Source of the DNA: an uncultured Collinsella sp.
Lineage (GTDB): Bacteria; Actinomycetota; Coriobacteriia; Coriobacteriales; Coriobacteriaceae
DNA: 41,451 nt
NCBI GenBank assembly: GCA_902496335.1
Contig: CABVAO010000015.1
Location: 1-41,451 of the forward strand
Reading direction: 5' to 3'
Both the position numbers and the translations under genes were made by a program. The notes beneath the pieces were generated by a model. It ran no database searches. It had not been told where the DNA came from and saw nothing but the letters and a program-made list of their open reading frames with translations. Numbering within the stretch: position 1 is the first letter of the stretch; the number at the start of each line of letters is the position of its first letter. Of the stretch, positions 17,449 through 24,763 are shown one piece after another.

Positions 17449-18180
17449 ATGGCAGACATGATCGAGATCAAGCATCTCAACAAGTACTTTGGCGACCTGC
17501 ATGTGCTCAAAGATATCAACCTCACCGTCAAGCGCGGCGAGAAGCTCGTAATGATCGGGCCTTCCGGTTCGGGTAAGTCGACGCTCATCCGTTGCGTCGA
17601 TTATCTGGAGGAGCCCACGTCGGGCGAGGTAGTCATCGACGGTACGCCGCTCACCAAAAAGAACCACCTGGAGATGGCTCGCAAGTATAGCTCCATGGTG
17701 TTTCAGCAGTTCAACCTGTATCCCAACATGACGGTGCTGGGCAACCTGACGCTCGCGCCCATCAAACTGCAAAAGAAGAGCAAGGAGGAGGCGACCGAGA
17801 TCGCTATCGCCGCGCTCAAGCGCGTCGGCATGGCGCATAAGGCCGGCGAGTATCCGCAGAATCTCTCGGGCGGTCAGCAGCAGCGCATCGCCATCGCCCG
17901 TGCCCTGTGCACCAAGCAGCCCATCATCCTGTTTGACGAGCCGACCTCGGCACTCGACCCCGAGATGGTCCAGGAAGTCCTGGACGTTATGATTGAGCTC
18001 GCGCAGGAGGACATCACCATGATCTGCGTGACGCATGAGATGGGCTTTGCGCGCCAGGTGGCCGACCGCGTCATCTTTATGGAGGATGGCCACATCCTGG
18101 AGGAGGGCACGCCCGAGCACTTCTTCGATAACCCCGAGAACCCGCGCTGCCGCGAGTTCCTGTCCAAGATTCTGCACTAG
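17449..18180 (+). CDS. Polar amino-acid ABC transporter, ATP-binding protein (GlnQ type)
   Basis: ATPase subunit of an amino-acid importer, 243 residues, the standard size. Walker A is GPSGSGKST (near residue 38), the signature LSGGQQQRIAIARAL, Walker B IILFDEPTSALDPE and the switch His in VTHEMGFARQVADR. The Q-loop is in SMVFQQFNLYPNMTV. ATG at 17449 follows GGGAAGGGA. The binding lipoprotein gene begins 8 nt after its stop and two permeases follow, making a complete one-operon importer of the glutamine/glutamate/cystine class; the exact substrate is not evident. Confidence 0.96.
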   Translation: MADMIEIKHLNKYFGDLHVLKDINLTVKRGEKLVMIGPSGSGKSTLIRCVDYLEEPTSGEVVIDGTPLTKKNHLEMARKYSSMVFQQFNLYPNMTVLGNLTLAPIKLQKKSKEEATEIAIAALKRVGMAHKAGEYPQNLSGGQQQRIAIARALCTKQPIILFDEPTSALDPEMVQEVLDVMIELAQEDITMICVTHEMGFARQVADRVIFMEDGHILEEGTPEHFFDNPENPRCREFLSKILH

Positions 18181-18188
18181 GCGCGGTG

Positions 18189-19064
18189 ATGGACATGACG
18201 GATATGACGAGGGCGGCCGTGTCGCGCCGTCACTTTTTGCAGCTGGTGGGCGCCGGCATGCTTGCGCTGACGGGGACCGCGCTTACCGGTTGCGGCAACT
18301 CCACCAGCGGCGAGGGCTCCGACAAGGGGTCCAAGCTTGCGGCCATCAAGTCGCGTGGCCATCTGAATGCCGGCGTTAAGAAGGACGTTCCCGGATACGG
18401 TTATTACGACACCGCCAAGGGCCGCTTTGAGGGCATGGAAGTCGATTTGTGCTACCAGATCGCCGCTGCCGTCTTTGGCGTGAGCTACAAGGAGGCCCGT
18501 GCCCAGGAGCTTGTCGAGTTTACCGACGTAACGCCCAAGACGCGCGGCCCGCTGATCGATAACGGCCAGCTCGATGTGGTCGCGGCGACCTACACCATCA
18601 CCGACGAGCGCAAGAAGAGCTGGGACTTCTCGACGCCGTACCGCACCGACTACGTGGGACTCATGGTCAAGAAGCGTTCGGGCTTTACCTCGATTGAGGA
18701 TCTGGATGGCAAGGTCATTGGCGTGAGCCAGGGTGCCACCACACAGGGCCTCATCGAGCAGATGATCAAGGACAACGGCTTTAGCTGTAAGCCCGAGTTT
18801 AGGGCCTTTAGCGGCTACCCCATCATCAAGAGTTCGCTCGACGCCGGCAATATCGACGTCTTTGCCATGGATCGCTCCACGCTGGCCGGTTACATGAACG
18901 AGACCGTTGAGCTGCTGCAGCCCGAGGTCAAGTTTGGCGAGCAGGGCTACGGCGTGGCGACCAAGAAGGGCTGCGACCTTTCGGCCGTGGTCGATCAGGT
19001 GATTTGCGATCGCTTGGCCGACGGCTGGCTCGACCAAGAGGTCAAGACCTGGGGTCTTGTATAG
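18189..19064 (+). CDS. Amino-acid ABC transporter substrate-binding lipoprotein, Tat-type signal
   Basis: Periplasmic-type binding protein of about 291 residues tethered outside the membrane. The signal has SRRHFLQL, fitting the twin-arginine consensus, then a hydrophobic core and lipobox LTGC, so it looks like a Tat-exported lipoprotein. Mature part: LAAIKSRGHLNAGVKKDVPGYG, then FEGMEVDLCYQIAAAVFG, VTPKTRGPLIDNGQLDVVAATYTIT and DLDGKVIGVSQGATTQ, the family 3 pattern for glutamate/glutamine-like ligands. Start uncertain: GTG 18186, ATG 18189 or ATG 18195; none has a strong ribosome site, consistent with coupling to the ATPase gene 8 nt upstream. Confidence 0.93.
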   Translation: MDMTDMTRAAVSRRHFLQLVGAGMLALTGTALTGCGNSTSGEGSDKGSKLAAIKSRGHLNAGVKKDVPGYGYYDTAKGRFEGMEVDLCYQIAAAVFGVSYKEARAQELVEFTDVTPKTRGPLIDNGQLDVVAATYTITDERKKSWDFSTPYRTDYVGLMVKKRSGFTSIEDLDGKVIGVSQGATTQGLIEQMIKDNGFSCKPEFRAFSGYPIIKSSLDAGNIDVFAMDRSTLAGYMNETVELLQPEVKFGEQGYGVATKKGCDLSAVVDQVICDRLADGWLDQEVKTWGLV

Positions 19065-19089
19065 GCGCATCGTCCAAGGAAGGAATCAA

Positions 19090-19836
19090 ATGCTCGAAGG
19101 ATTGTTTGACGCCGACCGCTGGTCGACGACATTTCAAAACATGGGGCCCTTCTGGGAGGGCTTTGGCGTGACGCTGCAGGTGGTCGTTGCCGGTCTGCTG
19201 TTGTCGCTGGTGCTGGGCACGCTGCTGGGCGTGTTCTCTACCACTCGCTCGCGCGTGCTGCGCGCCATAAGCCGCGTGTACGTGGAGTTTTACCAGAACA
19301 CCCCGTTGCCCGTGCAGGTGCTCTTTATGTACATGGCCGGTCCGCAGTTTTTGCAGGCCATGACCGGTGCCGACCAGCCGGTGCGCATCGCGCCGTTCGT
19401 GCTGGGCTTCTTGGGCGTGGGCCTGTATCACGCGGCCTACATTTCGGAGGTCATCCGCACCGGTATCGAAGCGGTTCCGCGCGGTCAGATGGAGGCGGCT
19501 CAGAGCCAGGGCTTCACCCGTGCGCAGGCGTACTGGTACATCGTGCTGCCCCAGACATTCAAGATCATTCTGCCGCCGCTGTGTAACCAGGCGCTCAACC
19601 TGGTCAAGAACACGTCGGTGCTGGCGCTTGTGGCCGGCGGCGACCTTATGTACCGCTCCGACAACTTTGTGAGTCTGTACGGTTACCTGCAGGGATACAT
19701 CGTCTGCTGCCTTATGTACTTCATCATCTGCTTTCCGCTCGCCATGCTGGTGCAGTGGCTCGAGCGCCGCTCCAAGGAGCGTCCGCGCGGCGTGAGCCTG
19801 GCCGAGCTGGGGCTCGACAACGTAGAGGAGGCCTAG
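19090..19836 (+). CDS. Amino-acid ABC transporter permease 1
   Basis: Integral membrane subunit of 248 residues in the HisM/GlnP family. Hydrophobic segments begin at FWEGFGVTLQVVVAGLLLSLVLG; YVEFYQNTPLPVQVLFMYM is the family's conserved stretch, and the ATPase-docking loop is RTGIEAVPRGQMEAAQSQGFTRAQAYWYIVLPQTFK. ATG at 19090 has GGAAGGAA about eight bases upstream, which decides it over the longer frame that overlaps the previous gene. Its stop is 3 nt from the second permease, so the two are translated together and probably form a heterodimer. Confidence 0.95.
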   Translation: MLEGLFDADRWSTTFQNMGPFWEGFGVTLQVVVAGLLLSLVLGTLLGVFSTTRSRVLRAISRVYVEFYQNTPLPVQVLFMYMAGPQFLQAMTGADQPVRIAPFVLGFLGVGLYHAAYISEVIRTGIEAVPRGQMEAAQSQGFTRAQAYWYIVLPQTFKIILPPLCNQALNLVKNTSVLALVAGGDLMYRSDNFVSLYGYLQGYIVCCLMYFIICFPLAMLVQWLERRSKERPRGVSLAELGLDNVEEA

Positions 19837-19839
19837 CGC

Positions 19840-20478
19840 ATGGAAATCTTCAACGCGACCAACCTGCTCTACATTTGGGGCGGCTTTGTTAAGACAATCG
19901 AGATCTCGGCGCTGTCGATCTTTTTCTCGCTCATCTTTGGCACGGTGCTGGCGCTCGTTAAGAGCTATGCGCCCCGCCCGTTCCGTATTTTGGTGAGCGC
20001 CTATATCGAGCTGTTCCGTTGCACGCCAAATCTGCTGTGGATCCTGTTTATCTACTTTACGGTGCAGGGTTTGGACATTGTGATTTCGACCATCGCCTTT
20101 ACGCTGTTTACCAGCGCTGTTATGGCCGAGATTGTGCGCGGCGGCCTCAACTCGATTCCGCGCGGCCAGTTTGAGGCAGCGCAGAGTCAGGGCTTCGGCT
20201 TCTTTGCCACCATGCGCTACATCATCCTGCCGCAGACATTTAAGACGATCATTCCGGCGCTGTTTAGCCAGTGCACGACTGTCATCAAGGACAGCTCGTA
20301 TCTTTCGGGCATTAACGTGGCCGAGCTCATGTACACGGCAAACGTCGTGATGGCCCACGCGATCGACCTGTCGCAGGTGCTTATGCTCTACGGCCTGGTG
20401 TTTGCGATGTACTTTGTGCTCAACTTTGGTATCTCGCTGCTGGTTCGCGCATATCAGAGGCGAATGGTGGCAGCGTAG
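19840..20478 (+). CDS. Amino-acid ABC transporter permease 2
   Basis: Second membrane subunit, 212 residues, same family as its neighbour. Conserved parts: FVKTIEISALSIFFSLIFGTVLAL, ELFRCTPNLLWILFIYF, and docking loop RGGLNSIPRGQFEAAQSQGFGFFATMRYIILPQ. The start is 3 nt after the first permease, with GAGGAGG inside that gene's end as ribosome site. A GGGACAG hairpin begins at its stop codon and probably separates this operon from the next gene. Confidence 0.95.
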   Translation: MEIFNATNLLYIWGGFVKTIEISALSIFFSLIFGTVLALVKSYAPRPFRILVSAYIELFRCTPNLLWILFIYFTVQGLDIVISTIAFTLFTSAVMAEIVRGGLNSIPRGQFEAAQSQGFGFFATMRYIILPQTFKTIIPALFSQCTTVIKDSSYLSGINVAELMYTANVVMAHAIDLSQVLMLYGLVFAMYFVLNFGISLLVRAYQRRMVAA

Positions 20479-20479
20479 A

Positions 20480-20510
20480 ATGTGGCAAAGGGACAGCCCC
20501 TTTGTCACAT
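20480..20510. repeat. GGGACAG hairpin after the ABC operon
   Basis: ATGTGGCAAAGGG (20480-20492) pairs with CCCTTTGTCACAT (20498-20510) with one G-U, around loop ACAGC. A relative at about 21156-21193 has ACCATCAC paired with GTGGTGGT and contains CTGTCCCC. Confidence 0.8.
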
Positions 20511-20526
20511 AGAGAAAGGAATCGCG

Positions 20527-21150
20527 ATGAGCGATCTGGAGAACAAGAAGAATCCTGTGGTCATTACCATCGCGCGCGACTTTGGCGCCGAGGGCCACGA
20601 GATTGGCCGCATGCTTGCCGACGAGTTGGGGATTCCGCTGTACGACAACGAGCTGCTGGTGCGAGCGTCGCTGCGCGCGGGCGAGTCGCTCGATAAGATG
20701 GCCGCCTACGACGAGCGACTGGCCGTGGAGAACATGGCGTTTTTGCCCGACCGTTACGACGCCCGTTCGTACTCGGATAAGTTGTTCCAAAAGATGAGCC
20801 AGGTGATTTTGGATCTGGGCGAGACCGAGAGCTGCATTATCGAGGGTCGTCTGTCCGACTACCTGCTGCGTAACAACCCCAACCACATTGCCGTGCTGGT
20901 GACCGCGCCCTTTGAGGACCGCGTCGAGATCGTGCGCAAGAAGCGCGGCCTCAACAAAAAGAAGGGCGCCAAGCTGGTCAAGCAACAGCAGAAGGCGCGC
21001 GAGGCGTTCTATAAGCGCTACAGTGCCGGAAAGTGGAAGATGACGAGCGGTAAAGACATCGTCGTCAACCGCGCCAAGCTGGGCCGCGAGGGTTGTAAAG
21101 ACGTTATCGCCGCTGCCTACCGCTACAAGGTGGCGCAGCTCGAAGGCTAA
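20527..21150 (+). CDS. Cytidylate-kinase-like protein
   Basis: P-loop nucleotide-kinase relative of 207 residues, of the family annotated as cytidylate kinase-like (PF13189 in memory). It starts with VVITIARDFGAEGHEIGRMLADELG, where the P-loop is replaced by the GxxGHEIG form seen in this group, then YDNELL, a mid-protein SCIIEGRLSDYLLR strand (Walker B-like) and IAVLVTAPFEDRVEIVRKKRG, with a lysine-rich lid KKKGAKLVKQQQKAREAFYKRY. The substrate is unknown; a canonical cmk would be expected elsewhere. ATG at 20527 follows GAGAAAGGA; the longer frame begins inside the hairpin. Converges on nfnB. Confidence 0.85.
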   Translation: MSDLENKKNPVVITIARDFGAEGHEIGRMLADELGIPLYDNELLVRASLRAGESLDKMAAYDERLAVENMAFLPDRYDARSYSDKLFQKMSQVILDLGETESCIIEGRLSDYLLRNNPNHIAVLVTAPFEDRVEIVRKKRGLNKKKGAKLVKQQQKAREAFYKRYSAGKWKMTSGKDIVVNRAKLGREGCKDVIAAAYRYKVAQLEG

Positions 21151-21210
21151 CCGACCAAAACCATCACAAAGGTGCCTGTCCCCATCGTGGTGGTCGGGCG
21201 ATCGGCATAG

Positions 21211-21247
21211 AAAAAGTCCCCGCCGGGCGTGTGCTCGACGGGGACTT
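21211..21247 (-). terminator. Terminator of the nfnAB operon
   Basis: AAGTCCCCG (21214-21222) pairs perfectly with CGGGGACTT (21239-21247); read on the minus strand it is followed by TTTTT (the A-run 21211-21215). Confidence 0.85.
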
Positions 21248-21276
21248 TGCCGTTTGATGGCTAGCGTTGAGGGTGA

Positions 21277-22686
21277 TTACTCGCCCAGCAGGCTCTTGGT
21301 GATGGAAGCGGCGGCCTTCTTGCCGGCGCCCATCGCCAGAATGACCGTAGCGGCACCGGTGACGATGTCGCCGCCGGCCCAGATGCGGGGATCGGTGGTC
21401 TGGCCGGTCTCCTCGTCGGCGACGATGTAGCCCCACTTGTTGAGCTCCATCTTGCCGCCGATCTTCTTTGCGAAGGGGTTGGCGTTGGTGCCGATAGCCG
21501 AGATCGCGACGTCGCAGGGGATCTCCTCGATGGCGCCCTCGATGGGCACCGGGCGACGACGGCCGGACTCGTCGGGCTCGCCGAGCTCCATCTTCTGGAC
21601 CTTGACGGCGCACACGGAGCCGTCCTCGCCAGCGACAAACTCGAGCGGGGAGACGAGCGGCAGAACCTCGACGCCCTCGGCCTTGGCGTGGTGCAGCTCG
21701 GCACGACGGCAAGGCATCTCATCCTCGGTACGACGGTAGGCGATAATGGCGTGCTCGGCGCCCAGGCGCTTGGCGGTACGGACGGCGTCCATAGCCACGT
21801 TGCCGCCACCAAAGACAACGACGTTCTTGCCGTGCTTGGTGGGGGTGTCGTACTCGGGGAACTTGTTGGCCTTCATCAGGTTCACGCGGGTGAGGTACTC
21901 GTTCGCGAAGAAGACGTTGGGCAGGTTCTCGCCGGGGACGTTGAGGAACTTGGGCAGGCCTGCGCCGGTCGCCACGTAGATGGCGTCGAAGCCCTGCTCG
22001 AACAGCTCTTCGGCCGTGGCCATGTTGCCCACGACGGAGTTGTACTCAAACTTGACGCCCATGTCCTCCAGGCCGTCAATCTCGCGCTTGACGACTGCCT
22101 TGGGCAGACGGAACTCGGGGATGCCGTAGACCAGCACGCCGCCGCCGGTAAAGAAGGCCTCAAAGACGGTGACGTCAAAGCCGTTACGGGCGAGCTCGCC
22201 GGCGCAGGTGATGCCGGACGGGCCAGAGCCGACGACAGCGACCTTCTTGCCGTTCTTGGGGGCCATCTTGGGCGTGGAGGCGAGCTCGGGGCGGTCACCC
22301 AGGAAGCGCTCGAGCTGGCCGATGGCCACGGGCTCGGACTTCTTACCACGGATGCACTTGCCCTCGCACTGGTTCTCCTGCGGGCAGACGCGGCCGCAGA
22401 TGGCGGGAAGCATGGAGTCCTCGCGGATGGTATCGAGAGCGCCGCCGAAGTCCTTCTCGCGGATCTGCTCGATAAAGCGGGGGATGTTGATGTTGACGGG
22501 GCAGCCCTCAACACAGAACGGCTTCTTGCAGTTGAGGCAGCGCTCGGCCTCGGCCAGCGCCATCTCCTCGGTGAAGCCCTTGTCGACGGGGCGGAAGTCG
22601 CAGGCGCGCTCGGCAGCCGGCTCCTCGTTATCGGGGGTGCGGGGCGACTTCATATCGGCAACGAAACGACCGTTAACTAGTGGCAT
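21277..22686 (-). CDS. nfnB: NfnB: NADPH-side subunit of ferredoxin-NADP transhydrogenase (GltA-like)
   Basis: Flavoprotein of 469 residues, homologous to the small subunit of glutamate synthase. Adjacent to an NfnA gene it is best read as NfnB, the subunit that holds the bifurcating FAD, binds NADPH and carries two [4Fe-4S] clusters. Cysteine sets CLNCKKPFCVEGCP and CGRVCPQENQCEGKC are intact. FAD site KVAVVGSGPSGITCAGELARNG, NADP site NVVVFGGGNVAMDAVRTAKRLG and the closing IWAGGDIVTGAATVILAMGAGK are present. ATG at 22686 overlaps the nfnA stop by 10 nt, so the pair is coupled. No gltB is near, which argues against a glutamate-synthase role, though not decisively. Confidence 0.88.
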   Translation of the reverse strand: MPLVNGRFVADMKSPRTPDNEEPAAERACDFRPVDKGFTEEMALAEAERCLNCKKPFCVEGCPVNINIPRFIEQIREKDFGGALDTIREDSMLPAICGRVCPQENQCEGKCIRGKKSEPVAIGQLERFLGDRPELASTPKMAPKNGKKVAVVGSGPSGITCAGELARNGFDVTVFEAFFTGGGVLVYGIPEFRLPKAVVKREIDGLEDMGVKFEYNSVVGNMATAEELFEQGFDAIYVATGAGLPKFLNVPGENLPNVFFANEYLTRVNLMKANKFPEYDTPTKHGKNVVVFGGGNVAMDAVRTAKRLGAEHAIIAYRRTEDEMPCRRAELHHAKAEGVEVLPLVSPLEFVAGEDGSVCAVKVQKMELGEPDESGRRRPVPIEGAIEEIPCDVAISAIGTNANPFAKKIGGKMELNKWGYIVADEETGQTTDPRIWAGGDIVTGAATVILAMGAGKKAAASITKSLLGE

Positions 22687-23516
22687 GCGCAGCTCTTTTC
22701 CTCATAGGCCTTGAGGGACTCGCCCTCTTCGGAACGGTAAGCGGCCTGGCGGGCACGAAGGTCATCCCAGTCGACCAGGGTGGCATCGAAGTCGGGGCCG
22801 TCGACGCAAGCGAACTTGGTCACGCCGCCCACCTCGACGCGGCAGCAGCCGCACATACCGGTGCCGTCAACCATGATGGGGTTGAGGGACGCGGTGATGG
22901 GGGTGTCGTATTTCTGGGCGGTGAGGGTCGAGAACTTCATCATCGGAACGGGGCCGACGCAGAAGACCTGGCTCACGGCCTTGTCCTGCAGCAGGCGCTC
23001 CAGCGGAGCGGTGACAACGCCCTGCTCGCCGTAGGAGCCGTCGTCAGTGGTGATGTGGATGTGGTCCTCGTCGAGGAGCTCGCGGAACTGGTCCTCCATA
23101 AGCAGGAGGTCCTTGGTGCGGGCGCCCATGATGGCGTGCACCTCGTGGCCGGTCTCGACCAGGTGCTTGGCGACCGGGAAGGCAATTGCCAGGCCGACGC
23201 CGCCGCCAATGACGGCGCAGGGGCCCTCGGCCATCTCGGTGGGAACGCCCAGCGGGCCCACGACGTCGCGCAGCGACTCGCCGGCCTCGTAGGTGGAAAG
23301 CATCTCGGTGGTCTTGCCGATCACCATGAAGATGAACTCGACCCAGCCCTCGTCACCGTTCCAGCCGGCCAGGGTAAACGGGACACGCTCGCCCGTCTCG
23401 TTGGCGCGAACCATGAGGAACTGTCCAGCGTGCGCATGCTTGGCGATTGCGGGCGCCTCGATGCGGAACTTGAACACCTTCTCCGAGAACTGCGTCTTCT
23501 CCAGGATCTTATACAT
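22677..23516 (-). CDS. nfnA: NfnA: FAD/[2Fe-2S] NADH-side subunit of transhydrogenase
   Basis: 279-residue ferredoxin-NADP-reductase-type subunit, related to PyrK and SudB. Together with NfnB it should couple NADH-dependent ferredoxin and NADP exchange by flavin-based electron bifurcation in the cytoplasm. FAD-binding RVPFTLAGW, NAD-binding CAVIGGGVGLAIAFPVAKHL, and the [2Fe-2S] ligands Cys222, Cys225 and Cys237, with Asp217 in VDGTGMCG as the probable fourth ligand as known for NfnA. The C-terminus ends in an extra Cys-rich SCACH. ATG at 23516 follows GAGAGGGG. First gene of the pair; upstream lies a 374-nt palindromic intergenic region. Confidence 0.9.
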   Translation of the reverse strand: MYKILEKTQFSEKVFKFRIEAPAIAKHAHAGQFLMVRANETGERVPFTLAGWNGDEGWVEFIFMVIGKTTEMLSTYEAGESLRDVVGPLGVPTEMAEGPCAVIGGGVGLAIAFPVAKHLVETGHEVHAIMGARTKDLLLMEDQFRELLDEDHIHITTDDGSYGEQGVVTAPLERLLQDKAVSQVFCVGPVPMMKFSTLTAQKYDTPITASLNPIMVDGTGMCGCCRVEVGGVTKFACVDGPDFDATLVDWDDLRARQAAYRSEEGESLKAYEEKSCACH

Positions 23517-23691
23517 AGAACCCCTCTCTTGTTAGGGCCGCCGAACCGTGCCTCCACGGAAATGGACGGTAGCCCGAATAAAACCGTACGCGCACAGGCG
23601 TTGTGCAGACATACGGTGCAAATTATACCCTCATGGACATGTCGCTTACGTGTATCTTCGGCGGTTGGGAGCAGGGTTTATCCACTTTGGC

Positions 23692-23887
23692 CTACTAAAG
23701 GGGGAGAGGTTTATTTTGGTCGGTTTTATCAGGTAAAACGGCAAATGGGGCCGGCCTCGGGTTGTGATGAGGCCGGCCCCCTTTGGGGTGCTATGTGTGT
23801 ATGGCAGTGCGGGGTTTATTGCGATGCGGCCACCGCGGCGTTTTCGCAGATAAAACCGACCAAAATAAACCTGTCCCTAAATAGTAG
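23692..23887. repeat. 196-nt inverted-repeat element with 39-nt ends
   Basis: Arms 23692-23730 and 23849-23887 match at 34 of 39 positions and share GGTTTATTTTGGTCGGTTTT; the right arm has CTGTCCC. The same arm sequence appears as a short hairpin at 12686-12726. Between the arms is a 12-bp GC-rich stem (23747-23780). The element fills most of the gap between nfnA and pth (23517-23890), where I see no gene; the rest of that gap shows only ordinary promoter-like AT-rich patches. Confidence 0.85.
23747..23780. terminator. Strong GC-rich hairpin, possible terminator of pth
   Basis: GGGGCCGGCCTC pairs perfectly with GAGGCCGGCCCC around a 10-nt loop. On the minus strand it is followed by ATTTGCCGTTTT, a poor T-tract, so termination is plausible but not certain. 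Confidence 0.55.
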
Positions 23888-23890
23888 GTT

Positions 23891-24520
23891 TTAGTGCTTG
23901 CCGTTGGCGGAGGCGGCACCGTTGACGTGGTCGCGGGCATAGATCACGCCGTGGACGATTGCCAGGCCGGCGGCGTCGGCGGCGCGAGCGCAGGTGTCCT
24001 GGAAGTCCTCGGCCTCGCGGGCGCGCAGCTGCTTGAGCACGTAGTCGGCGACAGCCATCTTGCCGGGAGGGTTGCCGATGCCGGTGCGGATGCGGCTGAA
24101 GTCGCGACTGCCCATCTTGTCGATGATGGAGCGCAGGCCGTTGTGACCGGCGTGGCCACCGCCCACCTTAACACGTACGTCGCCGGCGGGAATGTCGAGC
24201 TCGTCGTGGATCACGAGCAGCTCCTCGACCTTGATCTTGTACTCGCGGCAGAGCTTGGAGATGGGGCCACCCGAGGTATTCATATACGACTGCGGCTTGA
24301 CCAGTACAATCTGGCGCTTGCCACCCTCTTCCTCAGCATCGTTGATATTGATGAGCGCGACCTCGGCGCCGGCCTGGTTTTTCCAGTACGTGACGCCGGC
24401 CTGACGGGCCAACTCGTCGATTGCCTTAAAGCCAGCGTTGTGGCGGGTCTCGGCATATTCCTCGCCAGGGTTGCCAAGTCCGGCAACCATGCGAATCTTA
24501 AGCGGCTGTGCAGCTACCAT
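23891..24520 (-). CDS. pth: Peptidyl-tRNA hydrolase
   Basis: Releases tRNA from peptidyl-tRNAs dropped by the ribosome; essential recycling enzyme. 209 residues, a little longer than the usual ~190 because of a Gly/Glu loop (INDAEEEGGKRQ). Hallmarks: MVAGLGNPGEEYAETRHNAGF with the catalytic His, KPQSYMNTSG, VIHDELDIPAGDVRVKVGGGHAGHNGLRSI, and RIRTGIGNPPGK. ATG at 24520 is preferred over 24541 because GAAGGGA lies 5 nt ahead of it. Read in the same direction as prs upstream, with a long hairpin between them. Confidence 0.95.
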   Translation of the reverse strand: MVAAQPLKIRMVAGLGNPGEEYAETRHNAGFKAIDELARQAGVTYWKNQAGAEVALININDAEEEGGKRQIVLVKPQSYMNTSGGPISKLCREYKIKVEELLVIHDELDIPAGDVRVKVGGGHAGHNGLRSIIDKMGSRDFSRIRTGIGNPPGKMAVADYVLKQLRAREAEDFQDTCARAADAAGLAIVHGVIYARDHVNGAASANGKH

Positions 24521-24635
24521 ATTTGTCCCTTCGTTACACAAAAAGTTTAATCAACGACAAAGGCTACCACGCCCGCCGAAGCCGAGGAAAGGTTGCAGCA
24601 AAGTCATTTCAGAAAACAGCTGCCCCGAGACAGCA

Positions 24636-24740
24636 GGAAGCCCCGGACACGCCGGGAGGGGTTATCAAAGCGAACATCCCGCAGCCGCAAAGCAGCGAGG
24701 ACGTTCGCGTGATAACCCCGCAGGCGTGTCCGGGGCTTCC
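24636..24740. repeat. 105-nt GC-rich inverted repeat between prs and pth
   Basis: The left arm begins GGAAGCCCCGGACACGCC (24636) and the right arm ends with its exact complement (24740); inside, GGGGTTATCA/TGATAACCCC and GCGAAC/GTTCGC continue the stem with small bulges. The loop is about 22 nt. It lies just downstream of the prs stop and may act as its terminator. Confidence 0.85.
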
Positions 24741-24763
24741 GGAGGGATGCGAGGGTCGAGCGA

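Noticed and set aside
19042..20985. 647-codon minus-strand frame opposite the ABC permeases
   Set aside because: It crosses three plus-strand genes and is rich in His, Gln and Arg without any domain pattern.
21277..22686. Glutamate synthase small subunit (gltD) as primary name
   Set aside because: No large subunit is nearby and the gene is coupled to an NfnA/SudB-type partner, so NfnB is the better reading.
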